This document shows positions 35,188 to 47,633 of a stretch of DNA of 64,000 nucleotides, in pieces (the stretch's first letter is position 1; each line of letters begins with the position of its first letter). The notes beneath the pieces are model-generated. The model saw only the letters and a program-made list of their open reading frames with translations, ran no database searches and was not told where the DNA came from. The DNA is from Styela clava. Taxonomy: Eukaryota; Chordata; Ascidiacea; Stolidobranchia; Styelidae. Where the stretch lies: positions 9,920,001-9,984,000 of the forward strand of contig NC_135260.1 of the NCBI RefSeq assembly GCF_964204865.1. Direction: 5' to 3'. The position numbers were made by a program, and so were the translations under genes.

Positions 35188-38100
35188 AATTTCCTATGGC
35201 GCCTTATGACAGTATCAATATTTTATCATTACCCACCCATATTGCGATTCGTTTTTTTTAAAGATAGACTCGGTCCATTTAGTCAAACAAGGGTTTATTT
35301 AAAATAAACTATCATTTCTACGTTGTGAGTAATGTTGACCAGTTGTATAGTCACTTTGATGTTGACAAGCAAGCGAACCATGATTAGAAGAATCGTATAA
35401 AATTTTGACTCATGTTTTGAAGACTCTCAAGAGTAGGAAATTGTAATAATTTAATCACCTACACGGTTTTATCAATTTTGTATTATCTTATTCATGAACG
35501 TCCAATCCGCGGAAGCATTTCGAGTCACCCGCGCTGTATTTTTTAGAATTCAATAAAAAAAATTGAGTTAAACAAACGATACATACAAACGATTTTTTAT
35601 TGTTCCAGAAATGCGCTCTGCCAGCTCTTTCAAACGACCCATGAGTGCCATTTTGATTCGGGACCAACTGGGAGGAGATATCGGCACATAAAGGTGCTAT
35701 AGTCGCTTACACACTTGGCCTTTTACTTCTCTATGTGACGTTATCGCGACACTGTCGGAGCCATTCTCAGATTAAGAATTTGTTAGGAATATATATTATG
35801 TATTGTTCGGGTTTCCAATTTTTTACGTCCGGAAATAATAGAGGTATTGCGAAAATAGCCTGTCAAGACAGACCATAACTCATCGTGTTTAAGAGCTTTG
35901 GAACTCTATAGCGGATCCGGCCCACTTTGGTGTTTTATCCGGCCCACTTGTTCGTGCTGAAATTAGGCTATAGTTTTCATGCATAAAAATTATCGTTGAA
36001 GAGATCGCAGATCGTCCGCAAGTGTAAATATTGTAATTCCACACGTACTATCAGCCCTGAATATAAACATAAAGCCATCTGAATAATTTCTGTACAGTAA
36101 TTCAAAAATGCCAGCTCCTGTCATATCAGCATTTTGGTCTGCATTTTGCTACGCGCGTGTTCGTGGATGTCCCAATACATTTTGTTTACTTTTGTCCAGT
36201 ACAGGGGGGGGGGGGGATTGAGTTGAAATCGCTGATAGTTACTTCAGCATGTCATGGGTATTTAAGACGTGAACATCAATAATATATCGGTAAACTATAT
36301 TACAGGGAATTATTCCTGTATTATGAGGACGACGAGAAAAAGATTTCCTCGGAACTGTGCATGAAGTGTGCAAAACTCATTATTGTGTGGTCATCTGAAA
36401 CGAGAGACTAAATACAAACTAAAAATTTAATCCGCAAATCCAATTAGCGACTGAAAATGAGGAAGTGATTATTGTAAGAAAGGAGCGGAGTCATAAGATA
36501 TATATATATATATATATATCACAAAATATAATGCAGAACATCCCAGCGGTTCCCAAATATGTGTTTGTGCTGCGTCATATCGCCGCATTATTTCAAAGTA
36601 GCAATGCTTTTACTTTATCGTAAAGAATTGTACTAGTGGTATTTTATGACCGACCTTGGAATTTTGCAAATGGTGATTTCTTAAAAATAATCTTAAGTGG
36701 CTCAAATTAATCAAATGACCAAGATCGCTCCTTTTCTTAATAAATAATTAAATTAATTATATTATATATTAAATTGATGTGGCAAGACATTTTTAATTCT
36801 CGTAATAGTCTTGAACTGATTATTTTGCGCAACAGAAAAACCATCAACGGTGAAAAAGTCGGCAATTCCAACAAATGGGTAATCACGACGAATGTTGCCA
36901 TTGAAATTTCCGTTTCCTATTTTGAATACAAAATGAAATCGTCAAATAAAACTTGCCTCCTAAATCCCAAGTTACAGTAATTTTGTTCGTATAAAACAGG
37001 AATGCGCATCATTCATTCTCTTTGATATGAATCTTTTCATTAAATACGGTCATCATGACCGCAATTGTTACATTGTGCTATCTTCATCATTAACGTTATC
37101 CTAGCCCATTAACCCAGCTGTTAAGCTTTTTTTCTATCAACTTTCTTTCTGCTGCTGCCGTAATTTGCCAGCCCTTGTAATAACGACCTATTGATCATTG
37201 TGTCTAGGACTCTAGGTATTTGCAAATAACCGTTTCTGATCATACTGAATTTTGATCATCCGGCCCAATAACCAAGTCTGTTATCCGCATCCGACCCACT
37301 CAGGAAAGTAATTGCCCACCCCTGGACTAGAGGCATTTATTTGTTGGGAACTGTGATGAAAATAATCAAGTGTCTTGGCTTGTATTTGGCGAAACTTTCG
37401 GGAATAACCACTGTATATATATATATAGGCTACTACGCGCCTTCACTTGGATGTGTTGTAGTAGATTTAGATTCTGTCATTTCATATTGTGCTTAATTAT
37501 GAAATGGAACTTGTAATGGCCAATGGGTTGAGTAGTACGCCCTAGTTCTTTCATAAGCTTATAAGATTCTCATGCATGCACAGATTCTCATGCATCCATT
37601 GTAGGATAATGTCTATGGTTTTGCAGGCCATATTAAAAAGGAATATATACATGCATTTCATAAATCTTCTTTACCGCCTAAGAACTTTTTTGGGTAAAAT
37701 AAATGGAGCGTGAATTGAAAATACATTAAAGGCTTACCGGAAAAGGGGTTCAAACGAGATTATCTGCACAAAAGCCCAGGTATTAAGATATAAGTTGTTT
37801 TGCAATAGAAGTTTCGAAACAGGCCTTTTATGGCTGACGAACATGAGAATACATTACTATTGGAGTTCGATAATGACTGTTTTTGATCAGTTTGAAGACT
37901 GGCGATTTTCGGGAATAAGAATATAGTGTCCGAAAAGATTCTGAATAATGGTTCACAGTGTAACTGAAAGGTCGAGATACAGTGATAACTAGGCTAACTG
38001 CTTGTTGACGCATACGAATTCTAAACATACATTTTTTCATTTCTCCTTGGAATACGTTTCGAATGTAAATTCTAGGTAAACATTATTTAATATGTCACAC

Positions 38101-38282
38101 TGTCCAAAACACCCCGTTAACAATATAAGTATAAGTACAAGTATTTGAGAGTGACTTACATCAGTATTTAATATTTATGTATACATATTTCTTTTGTGCA
38201 GAAGAGATCATACTTTTCGCCGACGATATAATTATAGGTATAAAATTTTTATAAAAGTTAAATTGCAAAAAGCGACGAAGCT
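35188..38282. other. Repeat-rich intergenic region
   Basis: Contains a G12-G13 run near 36205, a (ta)n tract at 36499-36520, a hAT-like terminus at about 36543 (CAGCGGTTCCCAAA), and a hAT-type right end ending at about 37324. No gene recognised. A 68-codon frame at 36774-36980 has no family resemblance. Confidence 0.5.
37258..37324. mobile_element. hAT-type terminus
   Basis: Read on the minus strand it begins CAGGGGTGGGCAATTACTTT and continues through GGGTCGGATGCGGAT to GGGCCGGATG. This is the arrangement of the ends of many animal hAT elements (CAGGGGTGGGCAA... followed by CCGG-rich sequence). Related 'atccggcccact' stretches lie at 35925-35955 and may belong to the other side of the element, but that terminus is not preserved. 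Confidence 0.5.
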
Positions 38283-41200
38283 ATGAAAAATTGGAAAAAG
38301 TCTGTGCTATGGACATTCCTACTGATTATACAGTTACATTTGTGTAAGTACTATTCACATTAAACATTTAACGGAATACAGTCATATTTTTGCCATTTGA
38401 AATGACTGAATAAGTGTAAGAGGGTACAAATGAGGTAATCTCTGTAAAAATTTGTAACGATAAAATGAAGTTGGAAGTTTTGTTTAGCCTTGTGCAAAGT
38501 TTACCTTTTGGTTTGACGATTTAATTCCATTTTAATCTACATGCAGTTTATCCATTTGTTAAGTATAAATAAAGATTATGTATTCTTCGTTAGAGGTTCA
38601 AGGTATATTCGGGGCTTGAATGCTTTTATATTCTTTAGCTCTTGGATATGATACATTTTGTGGTGGCGAAATGGAAGGATCTTACGGAAAAGTTAAAATT
38701 CGAAATGGGGAACAAAAACCAATTTATTTTTTCACGAAGAGAGAAAATTTGTCGAAAAATTGCGTCTTTTACCAGACATTAGATGAAGGATTACATTCGC
38801 CTGCTTTCTTGCGTATTATTCTTCCGAAATTATCGCTTGAAGATGACGCGATACAGGTTTGTATCTTATTAGATGTTTAACAACATTATCTGACAGAAAA
38901 CAATGGATATATAAATAAAAATAGAAAGCTGTTCGTATCGCATTAAGTGTCGCAGCGATCGGCATTTACTGACGCTATTAGTGTGGCCTGTAACTTTTCT
39001 TCAGTCTATAATTTATTTTGTTGGTGACTGCGTGTGATCTTGCTTTGAGCAATTTTCTCAAAAAAATAAATTGAGTTAGGGGTTTTTGGATCATTTTCAC
39101 CCTATGTGGTGCGTTTGGGATCTTGTGTTGGCGCTCCAGAAGTATGTGCACCAATATAGAGGTAACTAATTTTGTTCGCCTATTTTACATCAAGCTGTGT
39201 AAAAGTACTGAATCTATAGTCATGGGGTATATTCACTTGGCTAACACAGACAGTCACGAACTTGTAACAGAAACTGAAATAAGGAAAATCGGAATAAAAT
39301 TATGACCTAATCCTAACCTGGTACACATACTACGGGAGTACCCTTGTGTTTCATGTGTTCGAGTTAATGTTGATTGACGACAGCGTAAAAAAAATCGTTG
39401 TTATGTACTCTGTGTATTTGATGGTCGAGCTCGTGCATCTAAGTTGATACGTAATATCAGTATAATATAAGTTCAATAAAAATTATAACGTACTCTTCTA
39501 TTTTTTTTTTATCTAAAATGTAGATTCGTGCACGAAGACAACGGCGAGGTTCAAAATGGGAAACTTTAAACACATTTTCGAATATTCAAACTTATTCTAA
39601 AATGAACGTATCAATCGATGCAATCAAGTATCCATTTGTAAAATTATTGATCCCCAGAAATTTAACCCTGATTGAGCCAATTGAATATAGAAGAGTCTAT
39701 CCGATAAGTAAGTCATTCAGGTATCGTTTAAGTCTTTAAGAGAGCATGAAAAGATGTTTAAAATGTCTATCAATAAAGAATTTTAATGAAGTGTTTATAC
39801 CTTCGCTCGCAAACAAGGCCCCAAACCCCTTTCATGCTAACCACAGGACCATTATCTCTATTACCAACGAATCTTAAAAATGCAATGGTTCAATGCTGAT
39901 TGTTATTTATGAGTTGCACTTTGGAATTGTGTATGAACCCGCACGATTTTAGATTGCGCCAAACGATGATTCATAATTGTAATTTAACAAGCTGATAGAA
40001 TTTGAGCGATTGTAAAAGAATAAGAACTAGGGTGTTATTTTTGAAAAATGATAAAATAAAAATGGATGGCATTTTGAAAATAGTGGAAAAGGGTAAAATC
40101 GTTCATTTTTTTATCTATTTTAAACGCAACAATCATTTTTACGAAAGTTCGATTACATTCTTGTGGATAATTATTTGTTCTTGATTGGATTCGATTACCC
40201 GCAAATACGGCTTATTTTTAACAATAAAAGGAAGAAGTTGTTCATTCTTTTATATGTTTCTCCATTTTTAGATCTATACAATGGATCATTGGTACGTCAT
40301 CCATTGCTGCGTTACTGTGGTCTTCACAGAGGTTTTGTTGACGTTATTCATTGCAATTTGACTGCGGAAAAAATCGCCTGCACTTTCAGATGTAAAAAAT
40401 CCCATTTCCCGTTATTTATAGATAGTGATTTATATCCCAAATTTATCGGAATCTGCAGGTAATTTCATTTTTACAGTAGGGGGAAAGGATTAACCTAGCC
40501 GCATTCTCACAAAAATAGTATGAACAGTTTTTGGAAGCGGTTTCAAACGGTTTTGCTGTCTATGTACCGTATACGTATTTTATTCGCGCCAAGTAACTGA
40601 TAAATTATGGTGTTGAAAATGATGAGTTGAAACAAGGCTATATCATAATACTAAGAACAAGAGAGCTACGCACAAATATATGGACACGTTAGAGCGAATC
40701 AGTCTTTACCGGTACCTTTGACGCTACCGGTACCCTCAAAAAAGTTCTGAATTTCCAGTAGCAAGAATTTTGCAGAATCAAAACGTACAGCCAGTCATGA
40801 CACTGACTAAAGTCCGTGTTCCCATGGATAAAATATAATACAGCAAAATTTTAGACGAAATATCAAATTTCATAGAATTCACGCAAAATTTTGAAATGAA
40901 TAAAAGTAATAGCCTTCTAGCGAAGAAATTAATCTTTAACCACTGAAAATTTCAAAGCAATTGGTCCAGTATTCGAAGAGAAAAGCGATTTTTTAAAAAC
41001 GTGTCAAAGAACAAGAACAAGAACAACAACAACGTAATATTGAAACGATCGTTATGGCCACTAAACGTGTCCAATAAGAAGTCACTTATAGTTCAGGACT
41101 GCGTATGCCCCGGATGGCAACCTCCCTCGAGAACAGGCGGTGCAAATACAAAACTGTAACAAATATTTAAATTTTGTTATTTAGGAAGAATGGCACAGTT

Positions 41201-42560
41201 AACTGGCCGACGCGTTCGAAACCTGTCTGTGTTTCCGAGGGGGAAATCGAACGAGGATGTTTTCCAAAAAGTGAAGAATTGGTGAGTGAAGTTACATTGC
41301 ATATATATTCTTAGAATGTTATGCTTTTAGTTGAATATAAGTAATAGAATTTCGTAGTAAGAAGAGTCCGACCTATCAAAAAGTTATATAGTTTACCCGA
41401 CGCGTCAAAGATTGCTGCGCATGAAAGCCTTCCGTCGAAGCAGAGCACGAGTGAGATTAATCACCGTGTAAAACCAAACATTTTCTTTCATTAGACGAAT
41501 GCGTCATTGAGCCATAACATTTTGAATCTATCTTTTTATATTTAGTATGATTGCAATTACCGCGACGAAGCAATCTTAAGGTGGTATGGAGAACATAACA
41601 GAACTTCTACATTTTCTGGACAGAGTTCACTTTACCAGCGTCGCAGCATCGAATGCACCCAACCGGAATCAATGCAAATTGCTGTGGTGAGCAAAATGTT
41701 TTTTAATCAACCCTGGCCCTGACCCTAATTTTCATTGTAACCTTTTTTGAAGATTACTGCGCTATCAAAATTTGCGCTCTTACTCAGGGGTAGGGAGGCT
41801 TTTCAAATACGGATTGCTCAAATCAGGGTCACGTGAACTCATCTCTGAGCAAAGCCAAGGACAACCACTTGGGTGCCAAGACAACTGGCAATATATAAAA
41901 TTACGGCGATGCGTTACCCGTTAGTAAATAGCGATTGTTAGTCTACACTAGAACCATGATTCGAGCAACGTTTAAAATTAAATAGACTTGTTGCATCTCA
42001 TAAAATACTAGTACATTTACAATGCTCATAAGAAAAGGTATACATTTATAAATATATTTTAGGAGAAACCATCTGCATCAACCTGTTCCGACGAATGCAT
42101 AGCAAAAAAGGTAAATGGGATATGGAAATTTCTACCAGTTTGTGGAGGTATGGAAATTTTAAATACGGATATTCATAATTACGATTGATCGCAAGTCGCA
42201 ACCTACCCATATGATATATACATTAAGATATGATACAACTTAAATTCCTATGAATTGCTTTGCGTCTACGAAATCTGTGACAAATTGTATCTATAATGGC
42301 AGTTTAATTTCTTTCTATTTATTACTACAATTTTAGAATTAGTTTGGATACTTTGACCGTCCGTATATCTCTTCTGCGTTTGACTCCTTTCCGCATCTGT
42401 TCAGCCATTTTACCAAATTAGGGATTTGATATGTATTGTGTCAGTTAGACATGATTGAATATTGTTCTCTACAGAAAGACCATCAGTGAGACATTGCATG
42501 GGTTGCCGACATCCGAAAAAAAGTTCTGTTTGCTTCTCAATGATGGGATTTGGTGGATGA
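38283..42560 (+). CDS. Secreted, glycosylated multi-exon protein of unknown function (CUB-like and sushi-like segments)
   Basis: Eight exons: 38283-38343, 38639-38856, 39524-39707, 40272-40458, 41185-41281, 41546-41686, 42063-42147, 42475-42560. All splice sites are GT/AG and all phases agree, giving 352 aa ending in TGA. Exon 1 encodes a signal peptide (MKNWKK then a long hydrophobic run). The mature start CGGEMEGSYGKV and the later LRIILPKLSLEDDAI resemble a divergent CUB domain (residues ~28-95). RARRQRRG (95-102) contains a furin-type RQRR site at the exon 2/3 junction. Farther on, CTFRCKK...GICRKNGTVNWP...PVC looks like part of a sushi/CCP module. There are seven N-X-S/T sequons and cysteines throughout. 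I cannot name an orthologue. The domain labels are weak; the gene model, secretion and likely processing are better supported. Three exons downstream of the sushi-like part are cysteine-bearing but unclassified. Confidence 0.75.
39130..39342. mobile_element. MITE family 1 copy with 8-bp TSD, in an intron
   Basis: Ends are GGCGCTCCAGAAGTATGTGC and the complement of GGTACTCCCGTAGTATGTGT. The exact 8-bp duplication CTTGTGTT flanks them (39122-39129 and 39343-39350). It lies in the second intron of the secreted-protein gene, in the same sense as the copy at 6131. Confidence 0.8.
40660..41095 (+). repeat. Interspersed repeat family 3, copy 2
   Basis: The longest member. It includes 'agctacgcacaaatatatgg', 'gaataaaagtaatagccttc', 'aatttcaaagcaattggtcc', an (aac)n stretch and 'gtgtccaat' at the end. 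It lies in the intron between exons 4 and 5 of the secreted-protein gene. Other copies: 25800-26180, 46870-47075, 52470-52620 (minus), 61060-61290. Confidence 0.6.
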
Positions 42561-42633
42561 AGAGAGGAATCGATAATGACAAAGAAAGCATTGTAGAACT
42601 GAGCATATTAACTGCCTCCTATTTATTATATTC

Positions 42634-42835
42634 GGTTCCATTACATTTGAACCCACGTACATTTGAACCCATGACAATTGCATCTGCATGCTATTGCACC
42701 TATGGATTTTTTTTGTTTCACGGATAGTTAAACCCATACTAACCCTAACCCATGGGTTTTAGCACCCGCATATAGATTGAACCCGTGGATATACGCATGG
42801 GTTCAAATGTACATGGGTTCAAATGTACGGTCATC
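42634..42835. mobile_element. Mutator-like MITE (family 2) with 9-bp TSD
   Basis: The reverse-complement twin of 22391-22593, differing at only about five sites in 200. It is flanked by the exact 9-bp duplication ATTATATTC (42625-42633, 42836-42844). It begins 74 bases after the stop codon of the secreted-protein gene, so it may lie within that gene's 3' UTR. Confidence 0.85.
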
Positions 42836-42844
42836 ATTATATTC

Positions 42845-43672
42845 GTATCCAATCATATACTATACCCTATCTTGTAGCCATTATCTATTGTAGCTTTTTT
42901 ATATCTGTATTCGAAGGAAGGAAGCATGAGGTTGTAGGCGGTGAACAGTTAGAATAATGATATATATGTTTTCATTTGGTAGCATTTTTAGTTTATTCAT
43001 ATAGATAACATCGGAGATGGATAAATATATCATATTCGTATCAAATTCTATAGATCGTTTATTTCTGTTATCGATGTATCATCTCTGCTCTACAGAACCC
43101 CGTACCCTCTCTAGAAAATATATATATATATATTTTATTGCTGGATTATGTACAAACTTCCCATACGCATATGTCTGACAAAGAATACTCGGGACGCTTT
43201 TACTTGTGGCATAACTATATATTACTCATGCCTAAAATATACCTTTTCACATAAAATGAAACTGAATATATTGTATAATTCTTTTGATATAATGAATAAA
43301 TGAACATAATTAAAAAGCTTGTTTTGTATTTGGTATTGTGATCACCATTTCATAGATCAATTTGGTTGTACTACATTAAAAAATACGCCATTACATTTTG
43401 TAGTAACATTTACTTACTAAAGGGTTTATATATATTCGCAATAACATTTCCAATGTTTCCTAACACAATCGGTGTTCTGGTTTCAGAACTTCTTTTTCTC
43501 TCGAGCTATGCATAGTCTTCTCATTATGATAGTCACAGAGATTATGAAACTTTTCATGGAATATATATTAACAAATTCACATGTAAATTGGCAATGCTCA
43601 ATCGGCATATATTAAATCGTATAATATTGACTTTAAACAATAAACATATATGATTTCAGCTGCAAGTCAATT
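42845..43672. other. Spacer between convergent genes
   Basis: AT-rich DNA with short (ta)n tracts. It separates the 3' ends of the plus-strand secreted-protein gene and the minus-strand intact sulfotransferase-like gene. No further feature recognised. Confidence 0.5.
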
Positions 43673-46181
43673 TTATGTTCTTGTGTGTAATATTTCTGGC
43701 AAGGTTTTCATCCACGATGTTACAGAATGATAAATATTACGAGGGCCTCTGGTAAAAAGAAAATATCCAGCAATGCCTGTGGTTAATGTTATGATGGCTG
43801 ATGACATCAGAACTTCCCTTTTCATTTTCATCAAGTGGGGATTCGTTTCAAGTAATTTTTGTAGAATTTCTCCGCTTTTGTTCTCGTGAGGAAAAGTTTC
43901 ATCCGGAATTGCAACATCCAAGAATTTGCACAAAGGTTCCCATCCATCTGAGCACTTGAATTGAAGAAACTTTTCTGGGCGTACGTTCTGAAAATAACGC
44001 AAATAAAATTGCAATATTTTAATCATACATATGTGTTCATGGTAAAAACTAGAGGCAGGTTCAAATCAGGCACCACGCAGGTAAAGACAATTATTTCAAA
44101 ATTAGTTCCTTATCAAATATCAATTCGAGAATAACAGAGAGATATTTTTTAAATCTCACTATTGCAGAGAACCAAACTTTTTCAGTTGCTCAATTTAAGA
44201 TTTAATTCGAAAGTAATGCTGCAAACTAACACAAATGTATTTATGTAAGGTTTCTACTGACCGAGGTCCGACTTCGTCAGACATAAGTCATGGTTGAAAA
44301 TTGCTCGTCTGACCTCAGTCGGACGAATTGTCGCAGAAAAACATTTGTGTTAGTGTGCAGCAAGATTCTTGATTTAAATAGAATAACCATCTTTATTCTC
44401 GCTACAGTATATCCCTGCGTTAAGCGCATACGCGTCCAATAGAGCAAGAAGCTCTTGAATTAAATCGAACACAATATTCTCGATAAAGTTTTCTTGTGTT
44501 CTGTATTATGAGCGCATACGCATCCAATTGAGCAAGGAAGCTTGGTTAGTAATTACAATTGAATAAAAATGGTCGATATTCAATTTCGACTATAACGAGC
44601 AAATAATTATGATTATTCAGTTGATATATTTGTTTCATAACGAAAAACGTAACAAAATAAAAGCTTTACTTTAATATGAAAACACACCTGTACGACGTAT
44701 GCATTATGAGCTCGAAATTTCAGTTTTAAAAGCTCTCTGTTAATGCGTGCCCATCTGAACGGTTTCCAGTGGAATGAGTCTGTGTGCCCCAAAACTACTG
44801 AACCTTAAAATTTCAGATAGAGTATAATATTGAATGTTCATGTAATTGAGGAACCTGACACATGTTAAATCTGTTTGTATAGTCTCTTTTCATTCAATGC
44901 AGTTTATCATTAACCATTAATAAAACTTTGCCAACGAATAAAATATTCAATTACCAATTGAATATTTTTAGTTTAATCAGTCTGCAGATAAGCAATGACT
45001 TATTTAGTTTTTTTTTAGCTTTCTAACAATCTTTAATATCATTGATATCACAAAATATCAACATTTTATATAGTACCTATTTGAACAAAAAAATTCAAGG
45101 TATTAAACAACACGAACAACTCAATATAGCCGACTTCATCCCTGCAACTCTCGTACATACAGACCTTCCTATAGCAAAATTGGGTATTGGTTTCACGAGT
45201 AGGCCAGTATGGATCTTCAATCGAAAATATTGCTGTTTATCATTTTCATTAAGTTCGCATTTCTAGAAAAGGTCTTCGTTAGAGAACACGAGTTATGCTA
45301 GTTCACCTAAATAAGGAAACACTTTTGCAACCGTATTTCTCGCCGTTGGTGACAAATACTGCATGAGACGCAATAAAAACGATCCCTCCATGATGCGAAG
45401 CTGTTTTTCCATACTATTGCACCAAGCATCCTCATCTTCTCTTAACATCAGGATCACCTTTGTGAAAGGAACATTTAACGATGAAACTACATGTCTGATT
45501 TACCATACTGAGGAGACTCAAATTACCGATTTGGAAAGTTGTGATACTTTTTTTCATAGAGCAGTGGAACGTCCTGCTACGCAGGTGTGTGGCCAGGAAA
45601 GGGGGTGGGGGTTATGAAATTTCTAATTGCCGAGTTACGCCGTATTAGCTAGCGGGTCCGGTGGAAGGCAGGAAAACGTCAGTTTTTAGTAGTCTTGAGG
45701 GTTTAAAAAGCTACGTTTCAAGCTACGAAAAAGTGCTTTGTATGTTAAAGAAAAATGCTTTCTTTCTTTACATTTTAAGGCGAGGTTCCGATCCTCAAAC
45801 GAACCTCTTGGCTACGCCTCTGCTGGTATGTTTTTTATTTGACAATAAAAGCTTTCCTTCCTACTCGATTCTTTCCCACAATGAATTTTGAAATAACAAA
45901 CCACACTGTAACTCGATGAAAATTTGTACCTTGGCTTCTGGGAAAGCTTTATGGATTTCTTCCCAAAAGTAAAACGCCGGATAATCAGTTACTGCATCTA
46001 CATCCTTATACATTCGTCGGAAATCTTCTGTAGTCCATCCATGTTCAAAGATTTTAATCCATTCTTCGGACAAATAAGTAGCGTTTTCTAAGAAATCATA
46101 GGTATTATAGCCCAGCAAATGCAAGGCTGCATATAACGATTTTGTCCCAGTTTTGCCGAAACCCGCACATATTACTTTCAT
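43673..46181 (-). CDS. Sulfotransferase-like P-loop protein, copy C (intact)
   Basis: Exons 45930-46181, 45307-45457, 44688-44803 and 43673-43987 join in frame to 277 aa. It starts MKVICAGFGKTGTKSLYAAL; GFGKTGTKS (7-15) is the phosphosulfate-binding type of P-loop. Then come LGYNTYDF, DAVTDYPAFYFWEEIHKAFP (about 63-82), VILMLREDEDAWCNSM, LKLKFRAHNAYVVQ, SDGWEPLCKFLDV and PDETFPHEN. This order matches the eukaryotic 'Sulfotransfer_4' type family, whose substrates are mostly unknown. The C-terminus has a hydrophobic segment (SSAIITLTTGIAGYFLF) that could anchor it in a membrane with the enzyme facing the cytosol or lumen. An in-frame ATG ten codons upstream (46211) is possible, but both paralogues align from MKVI. 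It is the only unbroken member of the local array. Exon 1 has exactly the same length (252 nt) in all three copies, supporting tandem duplication. Confidence 0.85.
44218..44361. mobile_element. Small palindromic MITE in an intron
   Basis: Inverted ends 'gctgcaaactaacacaaatg' and 'catttgtgttagtgtgcagc' enclose about 100 bases with an inner inverted pair ('gaccgaggtccgac' and 'gtctgacctcagtcgg'). It sits in the last intron of sulfotransferase-like copy C. A target duplication is not clear. Confidence 0.6.
44395..44540. repeat. Short direct repeat pair
   Basis: 'gcgcatacgcgtccaatagagcaag' at about 44426 recurs as 'gcgcatacgcatccaattgagcaag' at about 44512, with a related stretch between. No function inferred. 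Confidence 0.5.
45582..45822. mobile_element. hAT-like non-autonomous element in an intron
   Basis: Ends CAGGTGTGTGGCCAGGAAAG and the complement of CAGAGGCGTAGCCAAGAGGT fit the 'CAGNGGCGTAGCCAGG' termini widespread among animal hAT elements. Flanking octamers ctgctacg and ctggtatg match at six of eight positions, an eroded duplication. Same family as 1366-1605. It lies in intron 1 of sulfotransferase-like copy C. Confidence 0.65.
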
Positions 46182-46869
46182 GATTCTTAGTTGTTGCTGT
46201 CTCCTCGACAATAACTAATTCAACTTGATAGAAATGGTAATTTAACGAAAACGAAAAACTATACTACACAGCACACAAAATTGGAACAGTCTGTAATTGC
46301 AACCTCATCTAAATCAATACCACATTAAACTCGTACGCCATTAGCGAATACATACCAGACTGATACATTAGATACGTTCATTTTTAAGTTTATGCACCAC
46401 GGTACTAGTATCTTTATTTGCAGGGAGGGCTTGGATAACTCAGATTGTGTACTATGCAAATATTGCGAAATGGGGTCACGAAAAGTTTAGTAAACAAACA
46501 CTAAACTAAAGTTGCAAATGATCGGACTATCGCACGAGTGATATTGTTTTTCTCAACTCAAACGGCAGGACCATATTTAAGCTAAAGGAGTTCTGATCAA
46601 TTGATAAAACAACCGATAACAATTAAACAAGCATACAAGATACATTTTCCAACATTTGGTTTATAATGAAACCGAGAACGTACTGAACTTTTGCGAACGT
46701 AGTTTTGGAGAACAATACTTTATGAAAGTTGCAAATATCGAATTTGGTGACAGCACAGATCAGAGATCAAAGTGAGATTTGTTGCAGCCCACATAACATG
46801 AATATTTATAAAGTTGGCCCTGAGAAAATTTTTATTTTGGCGAAAAGTCAACACCAACATAAATTTAAA

Positions 46870-47075
46870 ACAAAAGAGCGATGCACAAATATATAAGGAA
46901 TAAATAAAAGTAATAGCCTTCTGACTAAAAATCTTCAACCATTAATAATTTCAAAGTAATTGGTCTAGTTCTAGTAGGTAATGAGAAAAGCGATCTTTTC
47001 ATAACAACAAGAATTATAACAACAACAACATGATAACAAAACGATCTGTATGTCCACTTGGTGTCCAACAGCACG
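46870..47075 (+). repeat. Interspersed repeat family 3, copy 3
   Basis: Starts 'agagcgatgcacaaatatat', then jumps directly to 'aataaaagtaatagccttc', so it has an internal deletion relative to copy 2. It continues with '(t)caaagtaattggtcta', 'aaaagcgatcttttc', (aac)n and 'ggtgtccaac'. Confidence 0.6.
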
Positions 47076-47283
47076 GACAGGTTTGTTTTATGTAAGTCTA
47101 AAATGGCTACTAACCTGAATGTTGTATATATAAGCAATCGATTTTCTACACTGCCAATATTAAAATAAGTGATATATATATAATATATATATAAATATAT
47201 AGGAAAATATGGAATGAGACGTCAATTTAAAACTTGTTTTTATTAGGACAAGTCGAGGCTTTGAAATGTTGCAAGAGAATGTG

Positions 47284-47455
47284 CAGTGGTTCCCAGCCGG
47301 GTGGCCCGTGAGCATGAATTGCTTGAACATAATGGGATTTGGACCTTACCAATTAAAACAACACTATAAATACCACTGGAATGATAAACAGGGGGTCATG
47401 AGTGCTGACAGGCTCCGGAATGGGGCCACGAGCCATAAAAGGTTGGGAACCACCG
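47284..47455. mobile_element. hAT-type MITE
   Basis: Inverted ends CAGTGGTTCCCAGCCGGGTG and the complement of CGGTGGTTCCCAACCTTTTA, 172 bp in all, with 'ggcccgtgagcatga' and 'ggggccacgagcca' just inside. The CAGTGGTTCCCAACC terminus is typical of hAT MITEs. The right flank 'gtctatag' fits the usual TCTAGA-like target, but the left flank does not match it. Confidence 0.65.
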
Positions 47456-47633
47456 GTCTATAGAATTATGGCAATCATCATACGAACTTTCAGGATGCCA
47501 GATGAATGTATGATGATGAATTCAGCATTTTTGAAAATTGGATATATATTTGAGGTCTTTTGAATTTAAATTAGTGCAGTTTCCATATCTGTTTAGCGTC
47601 TGCATTTATATTGTGTGTATATATATATTTTTG

